Assembly: GCA_947594335.1 (NCBI GenBank)
Contig: CANQEC010000052.1
Coordinates: 1-12,007 of the forward strand
Length of the DNA: 12,007 bases
Origin: an uncultured Lachnospiraceae bacterium
GTDB lineage: Bacteria; Bacillota; Clostridia; Lachnospirales; Lachnospiraceae
Direction: 5' to 3'
The notes beneath the pieces are model-generated. The model was not told the origin of the DNA, did no database searches, and saw nothing but the letters and a program-made list of their open reading frames with translations. Numbering within the stretch: position 1 is the stretch's first letter; each line of letters starts with the position of its first letter. Below are positions 1 to 6,238 of the stretch, in pieces. The translations under genes and the position numbers were made by a program.

Positions 1-1125
1 GATGTGCTGGCGCTGGCGTCCGACGGCGGCGACGCGGTTGTCCAGGTATTTTTCATCCGCGGAGGAAAGATGATCGGGCGGGATCATTTTTATCTGCAGG
101 TGGCCCCGCACGACACGAAGTCCGCGATCCTGGACAGCTTTATCAAGCAGTATTATGCAGGAACTCCGTTTGTGCCGCGGGAGCTGATGCTTGAGACGGA
201 GATCGAGGATCACGAAGTGGTGGAACAGTGGCTTTCCCAAAAGCGCGGCGGGCGCGTTTATCTGCGTGTTCCGAAAAAGGGCGTGAAGGAAAAGCTTGTG
301 GAGCTGGCGGCTGACAACGCGGCGATCGTGCTGAGCAAGGACCGGGAGCGCATCAAGCGCGAGGAAGGAAGAACGATCGGGGCGGTGCGCGAGCTGGAGC
401 GTCTGCTCGGACTTGAAGGCGCGGCGCGCATGGAGGCGTACGATATCTCAAACATCAGCGGGTTTGAGTCGGTCGGCTCGATGATCGTCTATGAGAAGGG
501 GAAGCCCAGGCGCAATGATTACCGGAAATTTAAGATCAAAAATGTGCAGGGTCCGGATGATTACGCGAGCATGGAGGAAGTGCTGACGCGCCGGTTTACG
601 CATGGCCTTGCGGAAAAAAAGGAGCTCGCAAAGAAGAACCAGAGCGAGGAATTTGGCAGCTTCAGCCGCTTCCCGGATCTGATCCTGATGGATGGAGGAA
701 AAGGGCAGGTCAATGTGGCGCTGCGCGTGCTGGAGAAGCTGCAGATCGATATTCCTGTCTGCGGCATGGTAAAGGATGATTTTCACCGGACGCGGGGGCT
801 GTATTATCAGAATGAGGAGCTTCCGATCGATACGCACTCCGAATGTTTTAAGCTGATCACGCGGATTCAGGATGAAGCGCACCGTTTTGCGATCGAGTAT
901 CACCGGAGCCTGCGGAGCAAACAGCAGGTACATTCGCTGCTTGATGAGATCAAGGGGATCGGCCCGACGCGGCGCAAAGCGCTGATGCGCACCTTCAAAT
1001 CGCTGGAGGGGATCCGCGACGCCAGCATGGAGGAGCTTGCGAACGCGGAATCGATGAACGCGGCGAGCGCGCGGAAGGTGTATGAATATTTTCACGGAGG
1101 TACCCGCACCACGGAAAGTGTCTGA
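1..1125 (+). CDS. uvrC: UvrABC excinuclease subunit C, 3' part (5' end outside window)
   Basis: UvrC is the nuclease of nucleotide excision repair; it cuts on both sides of a lesion marked by UvrB. About 374 codons are present of a family usually near 600 residues, so the N-terminal GIY-YIG nuclease domain lies upstream of the window. Visible in order (window codon numbers) are a UVR-region helix, the RNase H-like 5'-incision domain and a C-terminal helix-hairpin-helix DNA-binding region. The expected catalytic D-D-H set can be seen: D148 in AYDISN, D231 in LMDGGKGQ and H294 in DEAHRFA. The HhH core is the IKGIGPTRRKAL stretch near codons 316-327. The last residues after YEYFHGG (TRTTESV) are encoded by the first unit of a 40-bp tandem repeat, so the extreme C-terminus appears repeat-derived. 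The next gene, hprK, starts 233 bases downstream behind its own probable promoter. Identification is secure. Confidence 0.97.
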   Translation, partial: DVLALASDGGDAVVQVFFIRGGKMIGRDHFYLQVAPHDTKSAILDSFIKQYYAGTPFVPRELMLETEIEDHEVVEQWLSQKRGGRVYLRVPKKGVKEKLVELAADNAAIVLSKDRERIKREEGRTIGAVRELERLLGLEGAARMEAYDISNISGFESVGSMIVYEKGKPRRNDYRKFKIKNVQGPDDYASMEEVLTRRFTHGLAEKKELAKKNQSEEFGSFSRFPDLILMDGGKGQVNVALRVLEKLQIDIPVCGMVKDDFHRTRGLYYQNEELPIDTHSECFKLITRIQDEAHRFAIEYHRSLRSKQQVHSLLDEIKGIGPTRRKALMRTFKSLEGIRDASMEELANAESMNAASARKVYEYFHGGTRTTESV

Positions 1126-1250
1126 GTCTTTTTGCGGCGGAACCCGCACCACAGAAAGTGTCTGAGTCTTTTCGCGGCGGAACCCGCACCACGGAAAAGA
1201 TCTGAATTTTTTCATGGCGGGGACCGCCATGCGCGAGGAAAAATTAAGGG
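1091..1250. repeat. 40-bp tandem repeat, three good copies plus one degenerate copy
   Basis: Four successive 40-base units can be aligned: 1091-1130, 1131-1170, 1171-1210 and a decayed 1211-1250. The shared core is CGGnGGnACCCGCACCAC followed by GGAAA and a TCTGA segment; the ACCCGCACC words start at 1102, 1142 and 1182, exactly 40 bases apart. Units 1 and 2 differ at only a few positions; unit 4 keeps only the TTCATGGCGG start and part of the core. The TGA of uvrC lies inside unit 1, and units 2 and 3 carry the same TCTGA word. The period is not a multiple of three, so this is not a protein repeat. The sequence cannot tell whether the unit is dispersed elsewhere in the genome. Confidence 0.9.
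1213..1231. repeat. Perfect 8-bp inverted repeat in the last repeat unit
   Basis: CATGGCGG and CCGCCATG are perfect complements separated by GGA. The hairpin is preceded by a run of T and followed by CGCGAGGAAAAATT. The flanking T-rich and A-rich segments could extend the stem around a small bulge. No T run follows the hairpin on either strand, so it does not read as a standard intrinsic terminator. It may protect the 3' end of the uvrC message or be a relic of the repeat unit. Confidence 0.7.
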
Positions 1251-1258
1251 AAAAGAAA

Positions 1259-1287
1259 TATACAGAAGCGCTGTTATATGGTATACT
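1259..1287 (+). promoter_or_regulatory. Probable promoter of hprK, with a cre-like core in the spacer
   Basis: An extended -10 element TGGTATACT (1279-1287) lies 17 bases downstream of TATACA (1259-1264), which matches four of six bases of the TTGACA consensus. Transcription would begin near 1294, giving a leader of about 65 bases before hprK. The spacer holds AAGCGCT (1266-1272) within ACAGAAGCGCTGT, which fits the centre of the CcpA cre consensus, while the outer bases fit poorly (about 7 of 11 specified positions). The promoter call rests only on motif match and spacing. Confidence 0.5.
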
Positions 1288-1343
1288 TATGTGATTCTAC
1301 ATGGTTTTGCGGATAAAGCATACATACTTTAAATATTGCGTTC

Positions 1344-1350
1344 AGGAGGA
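1344..1350 (+). promoter_or_regulatory. Ribosome binding site deciding the hprK start
   Basis: AGGAGGA lies 8 bases before the ATG at 1359 but only 2 bases before an in-frame TTG at 1353. The spacing therefore selects ATG 1359. Confidence 0.85.
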
Positions 1351-1358
1351 ATTTGTCT

Positions 1359-2312
1359 ATGGCGAGCAGTGTGACAATTGCCAGGATGGCAGAGAAGATG
1401 AAACTGATCAATATACTTCCGGAGATCGATATGGACGGGAAGCGGATCGTCACCTCTGAGATCAATCGTCCTGCGATCCAGCTTTCAGGTTTCTTTGATC
1501 ATTTTTATTCAGAGCGTGTGCAGATCATCGGATACGTCGAATATACATATCTGCAGAGTCTTACGAGGGAACAGAAAGTTCCGGTGTACGAAAAATTTCT
1601 TTCCTACCATGTGCCGTGTATCATTTATACGACAAAAACAGAGCCGGATGAGGACATGCTCCGCCTGGCCAGGCAGTATGAGGTGCCGCTTTTTGCGACG
1701 GACGCTTCAACGTCCGCTTTCATGGCGGAGATCATCCGCTGGCTGAATGTCGAGCTGGCGCCCTGCATTTCGATCCACGGCGTGCTCGTCGATGTTTACG
1801 GCGAAGGCGTGCTGATCATGGGCGAAAGCGGCATCGGAAAGAGCGAGGCGGCGCTGGAGCTGATCAAGCGCGGACACCGCCTTGTGTCGGATGATGTTGT
1901 TGAGATCCGCAAGGTCAGCGATGATACGCTGGTGGGAACCGCTCCGGATATCACGAGGCATTTTATTGAGCTGCGCGGTATCGGCATCATCGACGTCAAG
2001 ACTTTGTTCGGCGTTGAGAGTGTGAAGAACACGCAGTCGATCGATCTGGTGATCAAGCTTGAGGAATGGAACCGGGACAGGGAGTATGACCGTCTCGGGC
2101 TCGAAGAAGAATACACGGAGTTTCTGGGCAACCACGTAGTCTGTCATTCTCTGCCGATCCGTCCGGGCCGCAATCTGGCCGTGATCGTGGAGGCGGCGGC
2201 AGTCAATCACAGACAGAAAAAGATGGGCTACAACGCGGCAAGAGAATTGTACAACCGTGTGCAGAACAGTCTGATGAGAAACAGAGAAGAGAAGGAAGGG
2301 TGGATAAATTGA
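1359..2312 (+). CDS. hprK: HPr kinase/phosphorylase
   Basis: This bifunctional enzyme phosphorylates and dephosphorylates HPr on its regulatory serine and so sets carbon catabolite control in Firmicutes. The product is 317 residues, normal for the family. The N-terminal domain covers roughly residues 1-130 and the kinase domain follows. The P-loop GESGIGKS occupies residues 155-162. H140 (SIHGVL), K161, the D178-D179 pair (VSDDVVEI) and E204 in the HPrK signature ELRGIGIIDV fall at the numbers known for the Lactobacillus casei enzyme, which also supports the ATG start at 1359 over the in-frame TTG at 1353. The stop overlaps the start of the ROK glucokinase by four bases (TTGA), indicating one message and translational coupling. 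Pairing a catabolite-control sensor with a glucose kinase is functionally sensible. Identification is secure. Confidence 0.97.
   Translation: MASSVTIARMAEKMKLINILPEIDMDGKRIVTSEINRPAIQLSGFFDHFYSERVQIIGYVEYTYLQSLTREQKVPVYEKFLSYHVPCIIYTTKTEPDEDMLRLARQYEVPLFATDASTSAFMAEIIRWLNVELAPCISIHGVLVDVYGEGVLIMGESGIGKSEAALELIKRGHRLVSDDVVEIRKVSDDTLVGTAPDITRHFIELRGIGIIDVKTLFGVESVKNTQSIDLVIKLEEWNRDREYDRLGLEEEYTEFLGNHVVCHSLPIRPGRNLAVIVEAAAVNHRQKKMGYNAARELYNRVQNSLMRNREEKEGWIN
2293..2299 (+). promoter_or_regulatory. Ribosome binding site deciding the glucokinase start
   Basis: AGGAAGG lies 9 bases before TTG 2309 but abuts GTG 2300, which is too close for initiation there. It sits inside the 3' end of hprK. Confidence 0.65.
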
Positions 2313-3244
2313 AGAAATACTGTTTTGGAATTGATGTAGGCGGAACCACCGTGAAATGCGGATTTTTCTCAGAGGAAGGCGTTCTGCTGGACAAATGGGA
2401 AATTGATACAAGGACGGAGGAGAAGGGGATCCATATCCTGCCGGATGTTGCGGAGACGGTTCTGGAGAAGCTTGCAGAGAAGGACATTTCGAAGAAGGAT
2501 GTGCTCGGAATCGGAATCGGCATACCGGGACCGGTCAATGAGAACGGCTGTCTGCCGTACGCGGTAAATCTTCACTGGGGTTTTATGGATGTGGAAGGGC
2601 AGCTGAAGGAACTGACCGGGATTCCGGTCAAAGCGGGCAACGACGCGAATGTCGCGGCGCTCGGGGAAGCCTGGAAGGGCGGCGGAGCCGGGGCGCGCAG
2701 TATGATCATGGTGACGCTCGGCACTGGCGTTGGCGGCGGAATCATCATTGACGGAAAGATCGTGCCGGGATTCCACGGCGCGGGAGGGGAGATCGGACAT
2801 GTCCATGTGGACGATTCCATCACAGATCCGTGCAACTGCGGAAACTGCGGCTGTCTGGAGCAGGTAGCGTCCGCGACCGGTATCGCGCGGCTGGCGAGGG
2901 AAGAGCTTGCGGCGAGCGATGAGGATTCCATTCTGCGCGGACAGGAGCGCATCACGGCAAAAACGGTTTTCAACGCGGTCAAAGAGGGAGACGCTCTTTC
3001 CATCCGCGTGGCGGAGCGCTTCGGCGTGTATCTTGGCAAGGCGCTCGCGGGATTTGCGTGCGTGGTGGATCCGCAGATAATCGTGATCGGCGGAGGCGTT
3101 TCCAAGGCGGGTCCGATCCTGCTGGATTTTATTCAGAAAAATTACAGAAAATATACGTTCAGCGCATGCACGCAGACAGATTTCGCGCTGGCGCTTCTGG
3201 GCAATGACGCGGGAATCTACGGCGCGGCGAAGATGGTGTGCTGA
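2309..3244 (+). CDS. glcK: ROK family glucokinase
   Basis: This is a cytoplasmic ATP-dependent sugar kinase of the ROK family, most likely converting glucose to glucose 6-phosphate. The preferred TTG start gives 311 residues beginning MKKYCFGIDVGG, a typical ROK N-terminus; an upstream in-frame GTG at 2300 would add three residues but has no properly spaced binding site. The phosphate-binding motif DVGGTT starts at D9. The likely catalytic base is D112 in GNDAN. The ROK zinc site is complete: H164 in GEIGHVH with C175, C177, C180 and C182 in CNCGNCGCLEQ. The start overlaps the hprK stop by four bases, and the stop (TGA) shares one base with the ATG of the radical SAM gene. Substrate specificity (glucose versus another hexose) is inferred from family and context, not proved. 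Confidence 0.92.
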   Translation: MKKYCFGIDVGGTTVKCGFFSEEGVLLDKWEIDTRTEEKGIHILPDVAETVLEKLAEKDISKKDVLGIGIGIPGPVNENGCLPYAVNLHWGFMDVEGQLKELTGIPVKAGNDANVAALGEAWKGGGAGARSMIMVTLGTGVGGGIIIDGKIVPGFHGAGGEIGHVHVDDSITDPCNCGNCGCLEQVASATGIARLAREELAASDEDSILRGQERITAKTVFNAVKEGDALSIRVAERFGVYLGKALAGFACVVDPQIIVIGGGVSKAGPILLDFIQKNYRKYTFSACTQTDFALALLGNDAGIYGAAKMVC

Positions 3245-5202
3245 TGAGAGTTTTGCTGACTGCCATCAACGCGAAGTATATTCACTCGAATCTGGCTGTA
3301 TACAGTCTGAAAGCCGCGGCGCGGGAATTTGAAGAACAGGTGGAGCTGGCAGAGTTTACGATCAATCACCGGACGGAAGTGATCTTCGGGGAGATTTATC
3401 GGAAAAAGCCGGAGCTTCTCCTGTTTTCCTGCTATATCTGGAACCGGAGAGAAGTCCTGGAGATCGCGGAAAATATCCGGAAGGTTCTGCCGGACACCGT
3501 GATCTGGGCCGGCGGACCGGAGGTATCGTGGGATGCGGAGCTGTTTTTGAGGGAAAATCCCCAGTTTGACGGTGTGATGATCGGGGAAGGGGAGCAGACG
3601 TTTTACCGGCTGCTGCGGTACTATGAGAGATATTTTGCATCGCGCGGCGGGGGATCTGACGGTTTTGCGGACAGGCTGTCTGCCGGATTGCGGGAGGTTC
3701 AGGATCTGTCTGTGACCGATGGCGTCCGGACTTATGCCGGACAAGGCAAGGACGGGGACGATTTCCCGGCAGTCCGCGGCGGCGCATCGGACATTTGCGG
3801 GACGCTTGAGGAGATTCCGGGGATCGCGTGGCGCGCGGCCCAGATCAGACAAAATCCCCCCGCCCCGCCGGAGCGCACGCTGGATGCGCTCCCATTCGTC
3901 TATGCGCAGACCCGGGCAGGGAAGCCAGCTGATGACGCAGCCCCCGGGCCGCACGGTGGGCGGGGAGAGAACCTTCCCCGTTCAATTGAACAGGTTCATC
4001 TCCATATAGAGGAATTTGAGAACCGGATCATTTATTACGAAAGCAGCAGAGGATGTCCGTTTTCCTGCAGCTACTGTCTGTCGTCGCTGGAGAAAAAGGT
4101 CCGTTTCCGCAGCCTAGAGCTTGTGAAGGAAGAACTGGCCTTTTTTCTGGAGCATCAGGTGCGCCAGGTCAAATTTGTGGACCGCACCTTCAACTGCAGC
4201 CATTCTCATGCGATGGAGATCTGGCGTTTTCTGCTGGAGCATGACAACGGCGTCACGAATTTTCATTTTGAGATATCGGCGGATCTGCTGACCGGGGAGG
4301 AGCTGGCGCTGCTGGCAAAAATGAGGCCAGGGCTGGTGCAGCTGGAGATCGGTGTGCAGACGGTCAATCCGGAAACGCTTGCGGCGATTCACCGGACAGC
4401 TCCGTTTGAGAAGATCGCGGAGCATGTGAGAAAAATTGCGGCGTCCCATAACATTCATCAGCATCTGGATCTGATCGCCGGGCTCCCGTTTGAAGGATAT
4501 GAGAGCTTTGGACGGTCCTTTGACGCGGTATACGCGCTGCGGCCTCAGGAGCTTCAGCTCGGTTTTCTGAAGGTGCTGCGCGGTTCCGAGATGCAAAGAC
4601 GCGCCGGAGAATATGGGATTATCTATCGGGCTGAGCCGCCGTACGAGGTGCTTCAGACGCGATGGATCTCCTGTGGGGAGCTGCTGCGCCTCAAGGAGAT
4701 CGAGGAGATGCTGGAGGTATATTACAACAGCCATCAGTTTGACCGGACGATCGAAGCGCTGGAGCGGGAATACGGACGTCCGTTCGCGCTCTATGAGGCG
4801 CTCGCGTCGTTTTACCGCGCGCATGAAGAAGGACAGCAGGGACAGCGTTCCTATACGAGGATGCAGAGACTGGAGCTGCTGCGGGAATTTGCGCGGGAAA
4901 AGAGCATGCTTTCGTATGACAGATTTCTGATACAGGATCTGTACCTGCGCGAGAACGCAAAGACGCGGCCAGCGTGGGCCGGGGATCAGGAGCCGTTAAA
5001 AGAGCGGATCATTGAATTTTATAAAGAGGAAGAGCGGACGCGGCGGTATCTGCCGCATTATCAGGATCGCACCTGGAAGCAGCTTATGAAAATGACGCAT
5101 CTGGAGTATGCGGGGGACGGAAAATGGCTGCTGTTCGATTACGCGAAACGGGATCCGCTGATTTACGCGGCGGCCGTGACGGAGATCCTGATGAAATTCT
5201 GA
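3244..5202 (+). CDS. B12-binding-domain radical SAM protein (DUF4080-type)
   Basis: The 652-residue product has an N-terminal cobalamin-binding-like domain (about residues 1-130, starting MRVLLTAINAKYIHSN), then the radical SAM core with the iron-sulfur motif C271-PFS-C275-SY-C278, and a C-terminal region of about 200 residues like the DUF4080 extension. The substrate of this family is not known to me; a modification of RNA, lipid or a cofactor would be guesswork. No DxHxxG cobalamin motif is visible, so B12 may bind base-off without a histidine ligand or not at all. Start ATG 3244 overlaps the previous stop by one base; the GTG at 3238 is a less natural alternative. Two stretches look like insertions of low-complexity, Gly/Pro/Ala/Arg-rich sequence: about residues 132-188, and about 222-256 between the LPFVYA and ENRIIYYES segments that are normally close together. 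Confidence 0.9.
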   Translation: MRVLLTAINAKYIHSNLAVYSLKAAAREFEEQVELAEFTINHRTEVIFGEIYRKKPELLLFSCYIWNRREVLEIAENIRKVLPDTVIWAGGPEVSWDAELFLRENPQFDGVMIGEGEQTFYRLLRYYERYFASRGGGSDGFADRLSAGLREVQDLSVTDGVRTYAGQGKDGDDFPAVRGGASDICGTLEEIPGIAWRAAQIRQNPPAPPERTLDALPFVYAQTRAGKPADDAAPGPHGGRGENLPRSIEQVHLHIEEFENRIIYYESSRGCPFSCSYCLSSLEKKVRFRSLELVKEELAFFLEHQVRQVKFVDRTFNCSHSHAMEIWRFLLEHDNGVTNFHFEISADLLTGEELALLAKMRPGLVQLEIGVQTVNPETLAAIHRTAPFEKIAEHVRKIAASHNIHQHLDLIAGLPFEGYESFGRSFDAVYALRPQELQLGFLKVLRGSEMQRRAGEYGIIYRAEPPYEVLQTRWISCGELLRLKEIEEMLEVYYNSHQFDRTIEALEREYGRPFALYEALASFYRAHEEGQQGQRSYTRMQRLELLREFAREKSMLSYDRFLIQDLYLRENAKTRPAWAGDQEPLKERIIEFYKEEERTRRYLPHYQDRTWKQLMKMTHLEYAGDGKWLLFDYAKRDPLIYAAAVTEILMKF

Positions 5203-5320
5203 CCGGGCAGGGGCGGTTTTCCCGGTGCTTGTCCGCGCGCCCGGGTGCTGCGTCAGCAGCTGTTTTCCTGTCCGGGTCTGCGCAAAACGCAGTGAAAACG
5301 TTCCTGCCATAGACGGCAGT
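5201..5320. other. Hairpin-rich spacer before the exonuclease gene
   Basis: The 140-base gap after the radical SAM gene contains several inverted repeats in a row. An outer pair is GACCGGGCAGG (5201-5211) with CCTGTCCGGGTC (5267-5278), allowing a G-U pair and a bulge. CCCGG (5221-5225) can pair with CCGGG (5241-5245). Perfect small stems are GCTGC-GTCA-GCAGC (5247-5260), CTGCG-CAAAA-CGCAG (5278-5292) and CTGCC-ATAGAC-GGCAG (5304-5319). No long T run follows, so a classic terminator is not evident. I see no convincing promoter. The ribosome binding site AGGAG lies at 5331-5335. Confidence 0.5.
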
Positions 5321-5342
5321 GACAGAACAAAGGAGAAAACAG

Positions 5343-6107
5343 ATGACGGATACCTATATAGCGCTGGATCTTGAGACGACCGGGCTGTCTCCGGAGAATG
5401 ACCGGATTCTGGAGATCGGGGCGCTTCGGATCGAGAGCGGTGAAGTAACAGATACTTATGAGACATTTATTGACTGCGGGATTTCGATTCCTCAGGTTAT
5501 CACGCAGCTGACCGGGATTACGGAGGAGATGGTCAAGGGAAGCCCCTGCACGGAAAAAGCGGTCAGGGGATTTCTTGATTTTGCGCAGGAAATGGCCGCG
5601 GATGACAAGGCGGGAACGGAAGAGGAGCTTTCTTTTGAGGGCAGCGTTCTGCTTGGACATAATCTTCCGTTTGACTACAGCTTTATGAAGAACACCCTGG
5701 CGCGCATGGGACTGCCTTACGAGAGGAAAGGGCTGGATACGCTGAAGATGGCGAGAGTCTGCCTGCCGCAGCTGGAGAAGAAATCGCTCGACCGGGTAGC
5801 CGCGTATTTTGGGATACCGCAAGAGCAGCATCACAGAGCGCTCGACGACGCGCTGACGGCGGCCCGGATCTTTGAGAGGCTCAAAGAAGAGTTTGGGGAC
5901 AGACATCCGGAGCTGTTCGTGCCGGAGCCGATGAACTGCAGGGTGCGCAGAGCATCCCCGATCACAAATTCACAAAAAGTGTACTTGCGGGATCTGATAA
6001 AATGTCATAGAATAGAAAGCAACGTAAAAATTGAGACGCTGACAAAAAGCGAAGCGTCCCGCATGATTGACAGTATCATTTCACAGTATGGAAAGCTTAA
6101 GAGGTGA
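5343..6107 (+). CDS. DEDDh-family 3'-5' exonuclease (DnaQ/PolC epsilon-like) with a DUF3072-like tail
   Basis: This is a cytoplasmic magnesium-dependent 3'-5' exonuclease, 254 residues. Exo I is D9-L-E11-TTG, Exo II holds D111 in HNLPFD, and Exo III is H164-RALD-D169 with the HxxxxD spacing of the DEDDh type, so all four acidic residues and the histidine are present. After the nuclease domain, residues about 205-254 (SPITNSQKVYLRDL, then LTKSEASRMID) resemble the small DUF3072 motif, which has the form TxxQxxYLxxL followed by LTKxEASxxID; I recall it mostly as a free-standing or tail domain of unknown role. ATG 5343 is chosen because AGGAG (5331-5335) is 7 bases upstream; an in-frame GTG at 5319 lies before that site. 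The stop is only 5 bases from the next small gene. It may proofread or process DNA or RNA ends; no polymerase domain is attached. Confidence 0.88.
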   Translation: MTDTYIALDLETTGLSPENDRILEIGALRIESGEVTDTYETFIDCGISIPQVITQLTGITEEMVKGSPCTEKAVRGFLDFAQEMAADDKAGTEEELSFEGSVLLGHNLPFDYSFMKNTLARMGLPYERKGLDTLKMARVCLPQLEKKSLDRVAAYFGIPQEQHHRALDDALTAARIFERLKEEFGDRHPELFVPEPMNCRVRRASPITNSQKVYLRDLIKCHRIESNVKIETLTKSEASRMIDSIISQYGKLKR

Positions 6108-6112
6108 CGGAT

Positions 6113-6220
6113 ATGATGAATTTTAACAGTAAAAAGAAACAGCAGATCGCGGCGATTATCGTGATTGTGATCGTAGCGGCCATGGTGCTGGGGCTGTTTG
6201 CGTCGGCTTTTATAAATTGA
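6113..6220 (+). CDS. Small single-span membrane protein, 35 residues
   Basis: This reading frame encodes 35 residues. It begins MMNFNSKKKQQ, giving a basic cytoplasmic end, followed by an uninterrupted hydrophobic stretch at about residues 12-34 (rich in Ile, Val, Ala, Leu), ending in FIN. That is a single transmembrane helix oriented N-in by the positive-inside rule, with almost no sequence outside the membrane. A binding site AGAGGTGA overlaps the exonuclease stop, 5 bases before ATG 6113 and 8 before ATG 6116, so either Met may start it. It sits 5 bases after the exonuclease gene and 18 before the VanW gene, so the three are probably co-transcribed. Length and layout recall small DUF4044-like proteins of Firmicutes, but I cannot confirm that. 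The function is unknown. Confidence 0.7.
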   Translation: MMNFNSKKKQQIAAIIVIVIVAAMVLGLFASAFIN

Positions 6221-6238
6221 CAAAGGACAGGGGACATT

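Noticed and set aside
448..1230. 260-residue minus-strand frame over uvrC and the repeat array
   Set aside because: It is antisense to a secure gene, has no plausible product, and its repeated RVPP/DSDTF-like segments are only the 40-bp repeat read backwards.
1091..1250. Possible CRISPR array from regular 40-base spacing
   Set aside because: The units are contiguous with no unique spacers, and the first overlaps a coding end, so this is a tandem repeat.
2300..2308. GTG 2300 as glucokinase start
   Set aside because: The AGGAAGG site abuts it; TTG 2309 has 9-base spacing and gives the typical MKKYCFGIDVGG start.
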